This document shows positions 8,542 through 17,160 of a DNA stretch of 64,000 nucleotides, in pieces. Below the pieces are notes generated by a model. That model was not told the DNA's origin. It did no database searches and saw only the letters and a program-made list of their open reading frames with translations. The position numbers were made by a program, and so were the translations under genes. Source of the stretch: Haloplanus ruber (GTDB lineage: Archaea; Halobacteriota; Halobacteria; Halobacteriales; Haloferacaceae); NCBI RefSeq assembly GCF_024494725.1, contig NZ_JANHDK010000001.1, positions 186,001 through 250,000 of the forward strand, read 5' to 3'. Position 1 is the first letter of the stretch. Every line of letters starts with the position of its first letter.

Positions 8542-9144
8542 CTACGAGCGAAGCGCGTCCCGAAGGTCGTCGGCGGCGAGGCGAACGGTGTAGCCCGCCA
8601 CCGCCAGGGCCTCGTCCCAGTCGTCGCCGGTCGCCCGCGCGTCGAGGGCGGTGAGACCGTCGTCGAGGCAGTCGGCCGTCTCGGCGCGCAACGCCCGGAA
8701 CAACTGTTCGGCGTCGGGGTCGCGTCCCTCGAAGAAGTCGATCAGGCGACCGTGGGTCCGGAGGCTCACGAGCGTCCGGCCGACCATCCCGCCGGCGACG
8801 CGGTGGATCGGTCCCTCCCGGCCACGGAGGTAGGCGTGCATGGGACCCGTCCCGTCGGGCCGGTACTCGTCGATGCCCGCGACGGCACGGACCCGGCGCA
8901 GGTGGTCGTCCTCCTGGGCGGCGACGGCGGCGTAAGTGTCGCGGACCGCGTCGTCGGCGGCCGTCTCGACGAACTCTCGAAACGTCTCCCTGGCGGCGTG
9001 TTCGCTGTCGGCGGCGGCACACAACAGCGCTGCGGGGTCCGGGTCGCCGTCCGAGAGCGCCACGAGCAGGTCGGGTGAGCCGAGTCGAGCGAGCGCGTCG
9101 GCGTACTCGGCCTCGACGTCGGCCCGGAGGTCGGCGGCGTCCAT
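8542..9144 (-). CDS. Ferritin/rubrerythrin-like helical protein
   Basis: A 200-residue acidic, mostly helical protein. Segments DSEHAARETFREF (residues 46-58) and AAQEDDHLRRV (75-85, with an E-x-x-H motif) look like metal-ligand helices of the ferritin-like fold. The remaining ligands are not obvious, so iron binding is inferred. GPMHAYLRG and VAGGMVGRTLVSLRTHG are conserved-looking blocks. The ATG at 9144 is preferred because it leaves 8 bp after the ferredoxin stop; the frame continues antisense to the ferredoxin gene. Probably co-transcribed with ferredoxin, DUF3179 and the membrane protein. Confidence 0.72.
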   Translation of the reverse strand: MDAADLRADVEAEYADALARLGSPDLLVALSDGDPDPAALLCAAADSEHAARETFREFVETAADDAVRDTYAAVAAQEDDHLRRVRAVAGIDEYRPDGTGPMHAYLRGREGPIHRVAGGMVGRTLVSLRTHGRLIDFFEGRDPDAEQLFRALRAETADCLDDGLTALDARATGDDWDEALAVAGYTVRLAADDLRDALRS

Positions 9145-9152
9145 GGGGTGGG

Positions 9153-9479
9153 TCAGTCGTCGGCGGCCGCGTCCGTCGCGTCGGTGGCGGCATCCTCGAT
9201 GCTCGGGGGGTACTTCCCGCGGTCGAGTACCAGATCGCTCTGCGGACGAGCCATGCAGGTCAGCGCGTACGACTCGGCTTCCTCCTCGGTCAGCGCCCGG
9301 GCGGCCGGCTGAGTCACCTCGCCCTCGATAATCTCCGCCGAGCAGGCCAGACACATCCCGACGCGACAGGAGAACTCCTGGGCAATCCCGGCGTCGATGC
9401 ACCCCTGCAGGATCGTCCGCTTATCCGACACCTGGATCGTCTCTCCGGTGCCGACGAACTCGACGGTGTGTTCGGTCAT
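9153..9479 (-). CDS. [2Fe-2S] ferredoxin
   Basis: A 108-residue plant-type ferredoxin. Cluster ligands are C38, C43, C46 and C75 (SCRVGMCLAC and LTCMARP), the standard C-x4-C-x2-C...C pattern. The start at 9479 puts the first beta strand (TEHTVEFVGTGETIQV) at the N-terminus; nine further in-frame residues upstream are unlikely. The C-terminus is Asp/Ala-rich. It is the first gene of the operon with the ferritin-like protein and could donate electrons to it; that link is inference from context. Confidence 0.93.
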   Translation of the reverse strand: MTEHTVEFVGTGETIQVSDKRTILQGCIDAGIAQEFSCRVGMCLACSAEIIEGEVTQPAARALTEEEAESYALTCMARPQSDLVLDRGKYPPSIEDAATDATDAAADD

Positions 9480-9826
9480 GGCTCGGTCTACACCGGAGCC
9501 CGGCAAAACTCTTTATCCAGTCGGACGGCGGACCCTCAGTGTCTCCGACCGTTCTGTTCCGGCGCGCGGTTCGTCCGTGTGGAACCCTCACACAGCCAGC
9601 AACCGGCGTGTCCGACTCACGTCTGACACAAGATATATATCGGTTCGGATCCCGCTTCGTAACGAGACGCAGGGGTTCGGGGGCAGTTGGTAGGGGTACT
9701 TTCGGTCCCTGGATGCCTGCGGGTGATCTTTTATCGGACTCACCGAGGAGTTATCCGACCGTCGATCCGGACGGGTGCCCGGATCAGTTCTCGAATGGAG
9801 CCGAAAGAAGAGGTGTAGTCGGTCCG
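9480..9826. other. Intergenic region with a TATA-like element
   Basis: No gene is supported in these 347 bases. On the minus strand, GGATAAAGAG about 30 nt before 9479 probably serves the ferredoxin operon. On the plus strand there is an isolated ATATATAT stretch at 9633-9640 (AGATATATATCGG) with no gene downstream in that direction before the convergent LysW gene. A 34-codon frame from the ATG at 9713 is too short to judge. Confidence 0.4.
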
Positions 9827-9991
9827 TTACTCGCCCCAGTCCTCTTCGAGTTCCGGGGCGGCGTCCAGTTCGACGGGGTCGAGGCCGACGACTTCGAGTT
9901 CGGCACCACAGGTCCCACAGTCGACGATCTCTCCCACTTCCAGATCCTCGTGCAGGGTCACGTCGGCCCCGCATTCGACGCACTCGGGCAT
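9827..9991 (-). CDS. lysW: LysW-type amino-group carrier protein
   Basis: A 54-residue acidic protein with a zinc ribbon (C4, C7, C25, C28) and the C-terminal EDWGE. In LysW the terminal Glu is conjugated through its gamma-carboxyl to the amino group of glutamate or 2-aminoadipate, protecting intermediates of arginine or lysine synthesis. Length and terminus match the family exactly. None of the partner genes (lysX/argX ligase, kinase, reductase, transaminase, deacetylase) is in this window, so here it is an isolated copy. It could serve a remote pathway or another ligase. Confidence 0.9.
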   Translation of the reverse strand: MPECVECGADVTLHEDLEVGEIVDCGTCGAELEVVGLDPVELDAAPELEEDWGE

Positions 9992-10044
9992 AGTTCGCCC
10001 GTGGGTTGGTCGTGGGGGGACTTGAAGGATGCCTTTCGCGGCCG

Positions 10045-10332
10045 CTACTCCTCGCCAGCGAGGGGTTCGCCCTGTCGGTCGATCCGGGTCGCCGGCAGGC
10101 CCGCCCGGTCGGCGTGTTCCCGAACCGCGTCCTCGCTTTCGGCCTGGTAGTGACAGAAGGTCCCCGTCACCTCGCCGTCGTCGTTCGTGAGCACCTCGGA
10201 GTCGACCCACTTGATGTCGACACCTTCCGAGCGGAGAGCTTCTAGCGCCTCGCCGGAGTTCTCGGCGGCACCGTGGAGGTCGTCGCGGCTGATCGGTTCG
10301 TCCAGTTCGCGGAGGATCAGATAGTCGTTCAC
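10045..10332 (-). CDS. DUF4242 family protein
   Basis: A 95-residue protein of the DUF4242 (SCO4226-like) family: VNDYLILRELDEPISRDDL at the start and FCHYQAESEDAVREHADRAG near the end. Some family members bind nickel; whether this one does is not visible. I propose a GTG start at 10330-10332, because the family's first strand begins there and no ATG occurs nearby in frame; the open frame continues upstream but is unconserved. A TATA-like ATAAAGTT lies just upstream. It is separated from LysW by 53 bp on the same strand. Confidence 0.8.
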   Translation of the reverse strand: MNDYLILRELDEPISRDDLHGAAENSGEALEALRSEGVDIKWVDSEVLTNDDGEVTGTFCHYQAESEDAVREHADRAGLPATRIDRQGEPLAGEE

Positions 10333-10420
10333 GTACGACCAGGCACGTCCGGGACGACATAAAGTTACCCCCGGACGGAGGCCACACCTTGAAGCAGGCG
10401 CGCCCGCTTGTCGTGCTACG

Positions 10421-11056
10421 ATGGCGTATTCCACTTCCGGCGTGTTGCCGGTCGAGGAGCTTCCCCCGGGAACCTCACTGTTGGTCTCGGGACCCCCACT
10501 CACGCGCAAGCGAGAGCTCATGATCCGCCTCCTCGGCGGCGACACGGCCGAAGAGGTGGCGATGGTGACGACGAAGATGGGTGCCGGCAACCTGCTGGAA
10601 CTGTTCCGCGAGTGGAACGGAGAGTGGCCGACCGAGCGGTTGCACGTCGTCGACTGCGTGACCAGAGAGCGGGGACTCGGCGCCGTCCGCGAGACAGCGA
10701 CGACCTCCTACGTCTCGTCGCCGCGCGACATGACCGGCCTGAGCATCGAACTCTCCGGGCTGTTCAAGCGTATTCACGCCGACGGCCGGCCGATGCGGTT
10801 CGGCATCCACTCGCTGTCGACGTTCCTGATGTACCACGACCTCCGGCGCGTCTACCGGATGCTCCACGTCCTGTCGGGCCAGATCGAGAGTATCGGTGGC
10901 GTCGGGGTGTTCGTCGTCGACTCACCGACCGAACGGGAGCGCGATATCCTCAGCCAGTTGATCGACGGTATCGTCGAGACACGGGAGACCGAGAGTGGCT
11001 GTGAACTCCGCCTGCGGGGACTCGGTGGCCGCGGCGCCGGCTGGCAGCCCTACTGA
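10421..11056 (+). CDS. RecA/KaiC-superfamily-like protein, degenerate P-loop
   Basis: A 211-residue protein resembling haloarchaeal DUF7504, a RAD55/KaiC-like fold. The position of Walker A reads SGPPLTRKRELM: the GxxxxGK[ST] pattern is broken, although a basic residue remains. The rest shows alternating strands (AMVTTKM, LHVVDCV, GVGVFVVDS) typical of the RecA core. It may have lost ATP hydrolysis and act in signalling with HTR/KaiC-type proteins; this is inference. It converges with the DUF7522-type gene and overlaps it by 7 bp. Confidence 0.75.
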   Translation: MAYSTSGVLPVEELPPGTSLLVSGPPLTRKRELMIRLLGGDTAEEVAMVTTKMGAGNLLELFREWNGEWPTERLHVVDCVTRERGLGAVRETATTSYVSSPRDMTGLSIELSGLFKRIHADGRPMRFGIHSLSTFLMYHDLRRVYRMLHVLSGQIESIGGVGVFVVDSPTERERDILSQLIDGIVETRETESGCELRLRGLGGRGAGWQPY

Positions 11057-11439
11057 TCGGTGTCGTCCGTCGACAACACGTCGATGCCCACGTCGGCGAG
11101 GGTATCGAGCGAGGGACCCGCGTCCCGGTCGAACGTGACGGCGACGCCAGCGAACTCGTCGCGAGGGAAGTGCACCATGACCGCGTTGTCGAACCGCCGG
11201 ACAACGACGTTCATCTCTCCGTAGAGACGGAACTGCTCCTGATTGGGCTGATCGGCGAGTCCCTCAACGACCAACTGTTTGACCTTCGCATCGAACTCCT
11301 CCGGGGAGTACATCTCGACCACGTCGTCGCGGGCGAAGGCAACCGCGTGTTCGTCGCCCTCGTATCGAACGGCGACGCGGAGACAGTCCGGAGCGAGCTC
11401 TTGGTACCGTTCGACGAGTGCGTCGACGGCGTCGTCCAT
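11050..11439 (-). CDS. Conserved haloarchaeal protein (DUF7522-like)
   Basis: A 129-residue acidic protein with no recognised catalytic motif. The sequence begins MDDAVDALVERYQELAPDCL and contains a central region of mixed strands and helices (VRYEGDEHAVAFARDDVVEMY). It resembles a small haloarchaeal family of unknown function, often near sensor or RecA-like genes. Its 3' end overlaps the convergent RecA-like gene. The upstream gap to TFB (187 bp) contains divergent promoters only. Confidence 0.7.
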   Translation of the reverse strand: MDDAVDALVERYQELAPDCLRVAVRYEGDEHAVAFARDDVVEMYSPEEFDAKVKQLVVEGLADQPNQEQFRLYGEMNVVVRRFDNAVMVHFPRDEFAGVAVTFDRDAGPSLDTLADVGIDVLSTDDTDQ

Positions 11440-11594
11440 GCCGCACGCGAGGGGTGGTCGGAACTAATACCTTTGTACCGCCCCCCGAATCGGCCGCTCG
11501 TGCGGCCCCGCGTCGACTCTCGACGCCCTGGATCGGCTCGGGCCGACACCTCGGAGTCGACGCCATCGGCCGATTGGGTGTATCGCCACCAAAG

Positions 11595-11603
11595 TTTTAA
11601 ATA
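11595..11603 (+). promoter_or_regulatory. TATA box of the TFB gene
   Basis: TTTTAAATA preceded by a purine-rich BRE-like ACCAAAG, 24 nt before the ATG at 11627. Spacing predicts transcription starting at or next to the start codon, giving a leaderless mRNA. A second AT stretch (CTTATA) immediately precedes the ATG. Confidence 0.65.
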
Positions 11604-11626
11604 ACAGGTTCGCCACGACACTTATA

Positions 11627-12580
11627 ATGGAGCGTCCGAGCCGCCAACGTCAGCGGAGCCAGGAGACGGAACAGGAAGCGGACGAATCCGTCGACTGTCC
11701 CGAGTGTGGGTCCGACAACATCGTCACCGACGCCGACCAAGGGGAACTCGTCTGTGAGGACTGTGGACTCGTCATCGACGACCGGCAGATCGACCGTGGC
11801 CCGGAGTGGCGGGCGTTCAACCACTCGGAGCGACAGAGCAAGTCCCGGGTGGGCGCCCCGATTACCGAGACGATGCACGACCGCGGCCTGACGACGACCA
11901 TCGACTGGAAGGACAAGGACGCCTACGGGCGTTCGCTCTCCTCGGAGAAGCGGTCGCAGATGCACCGACTGCGAAAGTGGCAAGAGCGCATCCGGACGAA
12001 GGACGCGGGCGAGCGAAACCTCCAGTTCGCGCTGAGCGAAATCGACCGGATGGCCTCGGCACTGGGCGTCCCGCGGTCGGTACGGGAGGTTGCCTCGGTC
12101 ATCTATCGCCGCGCGCTCAACGAGGACCTCATCCGCGGACGTTCGATTGAAGGTGTCGCCACCGCCGCCCTCTACGCCGCCTGTCGGCAGGAGGGCATTC
12201 CCCGGTCGCTCGACGAAGTGGCCGAGGTCTCTCGTGTCCCGCAAAAGGAGATCGGTCGGACCTACCGCTACATCTCCCAGGAACTCGGTCTCGAACTCAA
12301 GCCGGTCGACCCCAAGCAGTTCGTCCCGCGGTTTGCCTCCGCGCTCGAACTCAGCGAGGAGGTCCAGGCCAAGGCGACAGAGATCATCGACGTGTCGGCC
12401 GAACAGGGCCTGCTCTCGGGCAAGTCCCCGACCGGCTTCGCCGCCGCGGCCATCTACGCCGCCTCGCTGCTCTGTAACGAGAAAAAGACCCAGCGCGAGG
12501 TGGCCGACGTCGCCCAGGTGACCGAGGTCACCATCCGCAACCGCTATCAGGAACAGATCGAAGCGATGGGCTTCCGCTAG
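11627..12580 (+). CDS. tfb: Transcription initiation factor IIB (TFB)
   Basis: Archaeal TFB, 317 residues, bridges TBP-bound promoter DNA and RNA polymerase. It has an N-terminal zinc ribbon (C24, C27, C43, C46), a B-finger/linker ([36 protein letters not shown]) and two cyclin repeats (about 115-205 and 215-310) with the expected [17 protein letters not shown] and [16 protein letters not shown] helices. Full length. Haloarchaea encode several TFBs; which paralogue this is cannot be told from sequence alone. Its stop codon shares the tetranucleotide CTAG with the convergent Agl23-like gene. Confidence 0.97.
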   Translation: MERPSRQRQRSQETEQEADESVDCPECGSDNIVTDADQGELVCEDCGLVIDDRQIDRGPEWRAFNHSERQSKSRVGAPITETMHDRGLTTTIDWKDKDAYGRSLSSEKRSQMHRLRKWQERIRTKDAGERNLQFALSEIDRMASALGVPRSVREVASVIYRRALNEDLIRGRSIEGVATAALYAACRQEGIPRSLDEVAEVSRVPQKEIGRTYRYISQELGLELKPVDPKQFVPRFASALELSEEVQAKATEIIDVSAEQGLLSGKSPTGFAAAAIYAASLLCNEKKTQREVADVAQVTEVTIRNRYQEQIEAMGFR

Positions 12581-14235
12581 CGGACGAACACGACGACCTC
12601 TCGATCCCAGAGCGACAGCCGGTAGGTGCGCGCTTCGTAGCCGTCGAGCCGTGGCGCAAGCGTCGAGCGCTGGCTGGCGTCGGCGATGACTACTGGCGGC
12701 GTCTCCGTCGCCGCCAGTTCCCGCGGGTCGCGGACGCCGTCAGTCTCGGCACCCAGCCGTTCGAGATACCACGCCAGCGGGAGGCGGTTGCCCCAGGTGT
12801 CGCTCACCGGCGGGCGCTCGGCCGTGGCACCGTCCGGCCCCGCGGGGACGAACGTCGACCCGTAGAACAGCACGTCGGTCCCGCGGTTGCCCTCGATGGC
12901 GGCCGATACGTCGTCGACGAAGGGGTTGAGGTCGTCGCCCGGCTGGGCGTGGTGGACGAGTGGGTTCTCAGTCGTCGTCGGGCCGTACGCGGTGCCCGCG
13001 ACGGCAACACCGAGTTGGCCGACGAGCGCGAGACCGAGCAGTCCGGCGACGGCGACGGCCGTCGCGTCCGACCGGTCGAGGCCGCGCGCGCCGTACCGAA
13101 CGAGCAGGCCGACCCCCGCCGCCGCGGGCACCAGCGCCGGCGCGACGGTGTGGACGGTCAGCCACGCCGCGCTCTCCTCGGTGATGACGGGGAAGACCAG
13201 CAGCGAAGCGCCGGCCCAGTAGGCGTGGAAGGCGACGACCGGCCGTGACGGGCCGCGACCGTAGCGGTCGGCGAGAAAGCCCACCACGGCAAGCGCGAGG
13301 ACGACCCCCGAGGCCGCCAGCAGCGTCTCGACGTGCGCGCTCAGGTAGGGAAGCAGTTCGTGTTCGCCGCCCTGTCGCCGGCCGACGACCCGCACCGCGT
13401 AGAACTGCCGGGGCGCACCGAGGACGGCCGCCTCGATAGTCGTTGGCGACGGGCGGATCGACCCGCCGACCCGTGGCGCGTAGAAGAACACGTGGACGAC
13501 GAGAAAGGCGGCGAGCGCACCGAGCGCCGAGCGAGGCGACCCACGGAGTCGCTCGGCCGCGCGTCCGACGGCGACGCGGGCGAACGCTCCTTCGCCGACG
13601 AGGCGTCGCTGGTCGACGGTGAGTGCCGCCGCGGCCAGCCAGCAGACGACGGAGCCGACGACGAACCCCGAGGACGCGACGGCGAGGGCGAGGGCGACGG
13701 CGCCGAGGTAGCGATAGCGCGGGCCGCCCCCGTCGAGGACGCGAATCACACAGCCGACGACGAGAAGTGAGAAGACAGCGAGGGGGACGTCGCCCCGGAG
13801 GAAGCGCCCGTAGTAGAGCAACACGGGGGAGACGGCGAGGAGGGCAGCGAGGACCACCGTCTCGGCGTCGCCGAGACGGTATCGCGGGACCGACTTGTCG
13901 TCGGGGCCACGCCGGAAGAGGAGCGCGACAAGCGGGGCGAGACCACCGACGACAGCGACGACGGCGCGGGCGGTGGTGTCCGTAGCGCCGACGAGCGCGA
14001 AGACCGTCCGGTCGAGGACATAGAGGAGAGGGCCGCCAGCGACGGGCCGGTACTCGAAGGCACCAGCGTCGAGAAAGCGGAGGGTCCAGTAGCCGACGCG
14101 GGCCTCGTCCCAGTGGAAGGGGCGGGACCCGAGACCGACGAGGCGGGCCGCTAGGGCGGCGAGGGTGAGGGCGACGACGGCGACGGCGACGCGGTCGATC
14201 CGGACGGGGCCGTCGGACGGCTCGGCCGCTGACAT
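12577..14235 (-). CDS. Agl23-like flippase-associated membrane protein (GT-C fold)
   Basis: A 552-residue polytopic membrane protein of the TIGR03663 type, named flippase activity-associated protein Agl23. The N-terminus has one helix and then the GT-C-like acidic motif [10 protein letters not shown] (near residue 40), followed by about ten further hydrophobic segments and a soluble C-terminal domain containing [23 protein letters not shown]. It probably acts in transfer or flipping of lipid-linked sugars at the cytoplasmic membrane. The ATG at 14235 matches the conserved start; the frame is open further upstream to 14487. It is divergent from a sugar-phosphate mutase, consistent with glycan work. 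Confidence 0.82.
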   Translation of the reverse strand: MSAAEPSDGPVRIDRVAVAVVALTLAALAARLVGLGSRPFHWDEARVGYWTLRFLDAGAFEYRPVAGGPLLYVLDRTVFALVGATDTTARAVVAVVGGLAPLVALLFRRGPDDKSVPRYRLGDAETVVLAALLAVSPVLLYYGRFLRGDVPLAVFSLLVVGCVIRVLDGGGPRYRYLGAVALALAVASSGFVVGSVVCWLAAAALTVDQRRLVGEGAFARVAVGRAAERLRGSPRSALGALAAFLVVHVFFYAPRVGGSIRPSPTTIEAAVLGAPRQFYAVRVVGRRQGGEHELLPYLSAHVETLLAASGVVLALAVVGFLADRYGRGPSRPVVAFHAYWAGASLLVFPVITEESAAWLTVHTVAPALVPAAAGVGLLVRYGARGLDRSDATAVAVAGLLGLALVGQLGVAVAGTAYGPTTTENPLVHHAQPGDDLNPFVDDVSAAIEGNRGTDVLFYGSTFVPAGPDGATAERPPVSDTWGNRLPLAWYLERLGAETDGVRDPRELAATETPPVVIADASQRSTLAPRLDGYEARTYRLSLWDREVVVFVR

Positions 14236-14315
14236 ACCGGTCCATCCGCCGGGGTGCCGGTCAAGCTTTCGGAAGCCACCGACCGATACAAATCGGTGGC
14301 CCTCGGAAAGCCAGT

Positions 14316-15665
14316 ATGGACCTGTTCGGGACGGCGGGCATCCGCGGGAGCGTGGAGACGGACGTGACGCCGGAACGTGCGGTCGCGGTCGGGCGAGCGG
14401 TCGGCCGCGAGGCCGACGAGGTGGTGGTCGGTCGCGACGGCCGAACGACCGGCCCCGGCCTCGCGGCCGCCGTCGAGGCGGGCGCACTCTCCGGCGGCGC
14501 TGCGGTCCGGCGGGTCGGCGTCGTCCCCACCCCTGCGCTGGCGTTCGCCTCGCGAGGGCGACGGGGCGTGATGCTCACCGCGTCACACAACCCGCCGGGT
14601 GACAACGGCATCAAGCCCTTCGTCGACGGCGTCGAGTACGACCGCGCGGCCGAACGAGGCGTCGAACGACGGATCGAGGCCGACGAGGGGCCGGTCCCGT
14701 GGGACGCGTGGGGGGACCGTCGAGAGTCGTCACCACTTCCCGACTACCGCGCGGCGGTCGTCGAGTACGCCCGGAACCTCGGTGCCCCGCTCGACGGCCT
14801 GCGGGTCGTCGTCGACTGCGGGAACGGGGCCGGCGCGCCGGCGACACCGGCGATCATCCGGGAACTTGGCGGCGACGTCGTCTCGTTGCACGCGAACGTC
14901 GACGGTCACTTCCCGGGCCGGGGGAGTAAGCCGACGCCCGACTCACTTGCCGACCTCCGGGCGTTCGTGGCCGACGACCCGGACGCCGCCCTCGGGATCG
15001 GACACGACGGCGACGCCGACCGGATCGTGATCGTCGACGGGGCGGGCGAGGTGGTCCACGAGGACACCGTCCTCGCGGTCGTCGCCGAGCGATACGTCCG
15101 GACGAGCGACGCCGCCGACCCGGTGGTCGTGACGACGCCCAACGCCTCCGGCCGGATCGACGAACGGGTGACGGCGGCCGGTGGCCGGGTCGAACGGGTC
15201 GCGCTCGGATCGCTTCACGAGGGGATTGCCGACGCCCGCGAGGCGGGTGAGACGGTGGCGTTCGCCGCCGAACCCTGGAAGCATATCCACCCACGCTTTG
15301 GCGGCTGGATCGATGGCGTCGCGAGCGCGGCCGTGATCGCCCGCCTCGTCGCCGCCGAGGGGCTGCCGGCGCTGCGGGCGCCCGTGACCGAGCGCCCCTA
15401 CCGAAAGGTGAGCGTCTCCTGTCCCGACGGGGCGAAGGCGGCGGCAATGGAGCGACTGGGGACGACGCTCCCCGAGGCGTTTCCCGAGGCGACGGTAGAC
15501 ACCGATCACGGGGTGCGCCTCGACCGCCCCGACGGGTCGTGGGTACTGGTTCGGCCGAGCGGCACCGAACCCTACGTCCGACTGTACGCCGAGAGCGAGA
15601 CCGTCGACGACCTGGTTGCCGAGGCGCGGACGCTCGTCGAGGCAGCGGTCGAGCGGGCGTCGTAG
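14316..15665 (+). CDS. glmM: Phosphoglucosamine/phosphomannomutase family protein
   Basis: An alpha-D-phosphohexomutase of 449 residues. Visible motifs are the N-terminal substrate strand DLFGTAGIRG, the catalytic phosphoserine loop MLTASHNPPGDNGIK, the Mg-binding loop GHDGDADR, the sugar-specificity loop (AEPWKHIH, where many homologues have GEQSGH) and the phosphate loop RPSGTEPYVRLY. It interconverts hexose-6-phosphate and hexose-1-phosphate, supplying nucleotide sugars. Substrate (glucosamine, mannose or glucose) cannot be decided; the altered sugar loop argues for caution with the glmM label. Divergent from the Agl23-like gene. Confidence 0.85.
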   Translation: MDLFGTAGIRGSVETDVTPERAVAVGRAVGREADEVVVGRDGRTTGPGLAAAVEAGALSGGAAVRRVGVVPTPALAFASRGRRGVMLTASHNPPGDNGIKPFVDGVEYDRAAERGVERRIEADEGPVPWDAWGDRRESSPLPDYRAAVVEYARNLGAPLDGLRVVVDCGNGAGAPATPAIIRELGGDVVSLHANVDGHFPGRGSKPTPDSLADLRAFVADDPDAALGIGHDGDADRIVIVDGAGEVVHEDTVLAVVAERYVRTSDAADPVVVTTPNASGRIDERVTAAGGRVERVALGSLHEGIADAREAGETVAFAAEPWKHIHPRFGGWIDGVASAAVIARLVAAEGLPALRAPVTERPYRKVSVSCPDGAKAAAMERLGTTLPEAFPEATVDTDHGVRLDRPDGSWVLVRPSGTEPYVRLYAESETVDDLVAEARTLVEAAVERAS

Positions 15666-15746
15666 CCGTCGCGGCCGGTTCCGTCGCCGCGTCTCCGACA
15701 AAACGTGAGCGAAGAGTTTTCCCACCGCGGCCGCGACATCCAACCA

Positions 15747-17108
15747 ATGACCACCCACGAGTGCGACGTCGTCGTCGTCGGGGCGGGCACCGCGGGCTGT
15801 TATGCCGCGGCCAGCCTCGCCCAAGACGGTCTCGACGTCGTCGTCGTCGAGCGGAAAGACGAGTCGGAGGCGGGTCACATCGCGTGTGGCGACGCCCTGA
15901 AGGGGGCCGACGCCTTCCCGGAGGCCATCCCCAAGTCGCGGATCGAAGGCTCGTTTACCAACACGGGCGTCGACCACGGCCGGTTCGAACTTCCGGCTCA
16001 CGATACGGTTCTCGATATCCCAGTCCCGGGCGAGTTGGCCGTCATCGACCGCCAGGGGTTCGGCCGCCGGATCATCGACGGCGCCGAGTCGGCCGGCGCG
16101 ACGTTCCACTACGACACCGTCGTGCAGGACGTCTTGCAGGAGGGCGACCGGGTGACCGGCGTCCGCGGAATCAGGAAGGGCGACCCGGTTACCTACGAGG
16201 CGGACGTGACCGTCGACGCCGCCGGTGCCCTCTCGATCCTTCAGGATAAGGCCGACCTCGACGGGGCGACCTTCGACACCAACGTCTCCTACTCGCAGTT
16301 CTGCTCGGCCTACCGCGAAATCGTCGAGGTCCCGGACCCCGTGGAGTGGGACGACGCCCTCGTGTTCAAGCCGACCCAGCGTGCGGCCGGCTACCTCTGG
16401 TATTTCCCGCGCACCAGCACGACGATCAACGCCGGTCTCGGCTTCCAGATGACCGAGGAACCGATGAAACTGGTCCACGACCTGCGGGCAGACCTGGAGC
16501 GCCGCCCCGAGTTCGCGGGCGCCGAGGTGCAGGACAAACTCGGCGCTGCCCTGCCAACCCGACGGCCGTACGACTCGGCGGTCGCGCCGGGCTTCGTCGC
16601 CGTCGGGGACGCCGCCGGGCACGTCAACCCGACCACCGGCGGCGGCATCGCCGGCGCGGCCTACGCCGGCACCTACGCCGCCGAGACCATCGTCGACGCT
16701 CGCGACGACCCAACCGAGGCGGCGCTCTGGGCGTACAACGAGCGGGTGATGGATCACTTCGGCGGCCGCTACGCCGGTCTCGACGTCTACAACGTGCTCT
16801 CGACCGCCGTCGACGTCGACGATCTGATGGGGCTTCTCGCCTCGCTCCCCGGCGAGAAACTCGCCGAGGCGCTGTACTCGGGGTCGACCTCGATGGGACT
16901 AGCGCTAAAGCTCAAAAGCGCGATCAAGAGCTTCGGCTACTGGGGGACGATTCTCGATTTCTATCGGACCAAACAGTTGGCCGAGGAGTTGATCGACCGC
17001 TACGACGCCTACCCTTCGGGTCCCGAGGGGCTGTCGGCCTGGCAGGCCGAACGCGACGGCGTGATGGACCGAGTCTACGAGACGACGGGCGCCGATCCGA
17101 AGTACTAG
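15747..17108 (+). CDS. Geranylgeranyl reductase family flavoprotein
   Basis: A 453-residue FAD-dependent oxidoreductase. It has an N-terminal dinucleotide fold (VVVVGAGTAGCYAAASLAQDG, followed by VVVVERKDE), a central YxWYFP-type motif (YLWYFPRTS), and the second FAD motif GFVAVGDAAGHVNPTTGGGI. The family saturates the isoprenoid chains of archaeal membrane lipids (digeranylgeranylglycerophospholipid reductase) or of dolichol/menaquinone. The exact substrate is open. I chose the ATG at 15747 because the Rossmann strand follows directly; a weak in-frame start lies at 15705. Confidence 0.9.
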   Translation: MTTHECDVVVVGAGTAGCYAAASLAQDGLDVVVVERKDESEAGHIACGDALKGADAFPEAIPKSRIEGSFTNTGVDHGRFELPAHDTVLDIPVPGELAVIDRQGFGRRIIDGAESAGATFHYDTVVQDVLQEGDRVTGVRGIRKGDPVTYEADVTVDAAGALSILQDKADLDGATFDTNVSYSQFCSAYREIVEVPDPVEWDDALVFKPTQRAAGYLWYFPRTSTTINAGLGFQMTEEPMKLVHDLRADLERRPEFAGAEVQDKLGAALPTRRPYDSAVAPGFVAVGDAAGHVNPTTGGGIAGAAYAGTYAAETIVDARDDPTEAALWAYNERVMDHFGGRYAGLDVYNVLSTAVDVDDLMGLLASLPGEKLAEALYSGSTSMGLALKLKSAIKSFGYWGTILDFYRTKQLAEELIDRYDAYPSGPEGLSAWQAERDGVMDRVYETTGADPKY

Positions 17109-17160
17109 CCCGCCACGCGCCGGGTGTCGGTGATCGGTCGCGTACCCGCGACTCCCGTGT

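Noticed and set aside
9640-9700. Possible tRNA (GGTTCGGATCCC looks like a T-arm)
   Set aside because: No matching acceptor stem, D-arm or anticodon arm can be folded around it.
14943-16757. 604-codon open frame on the minus strand
   Set aside because: Lies antisense to the sugar-phosphate mutase and geranylgeranyl reductase genes, which have complete motifs.
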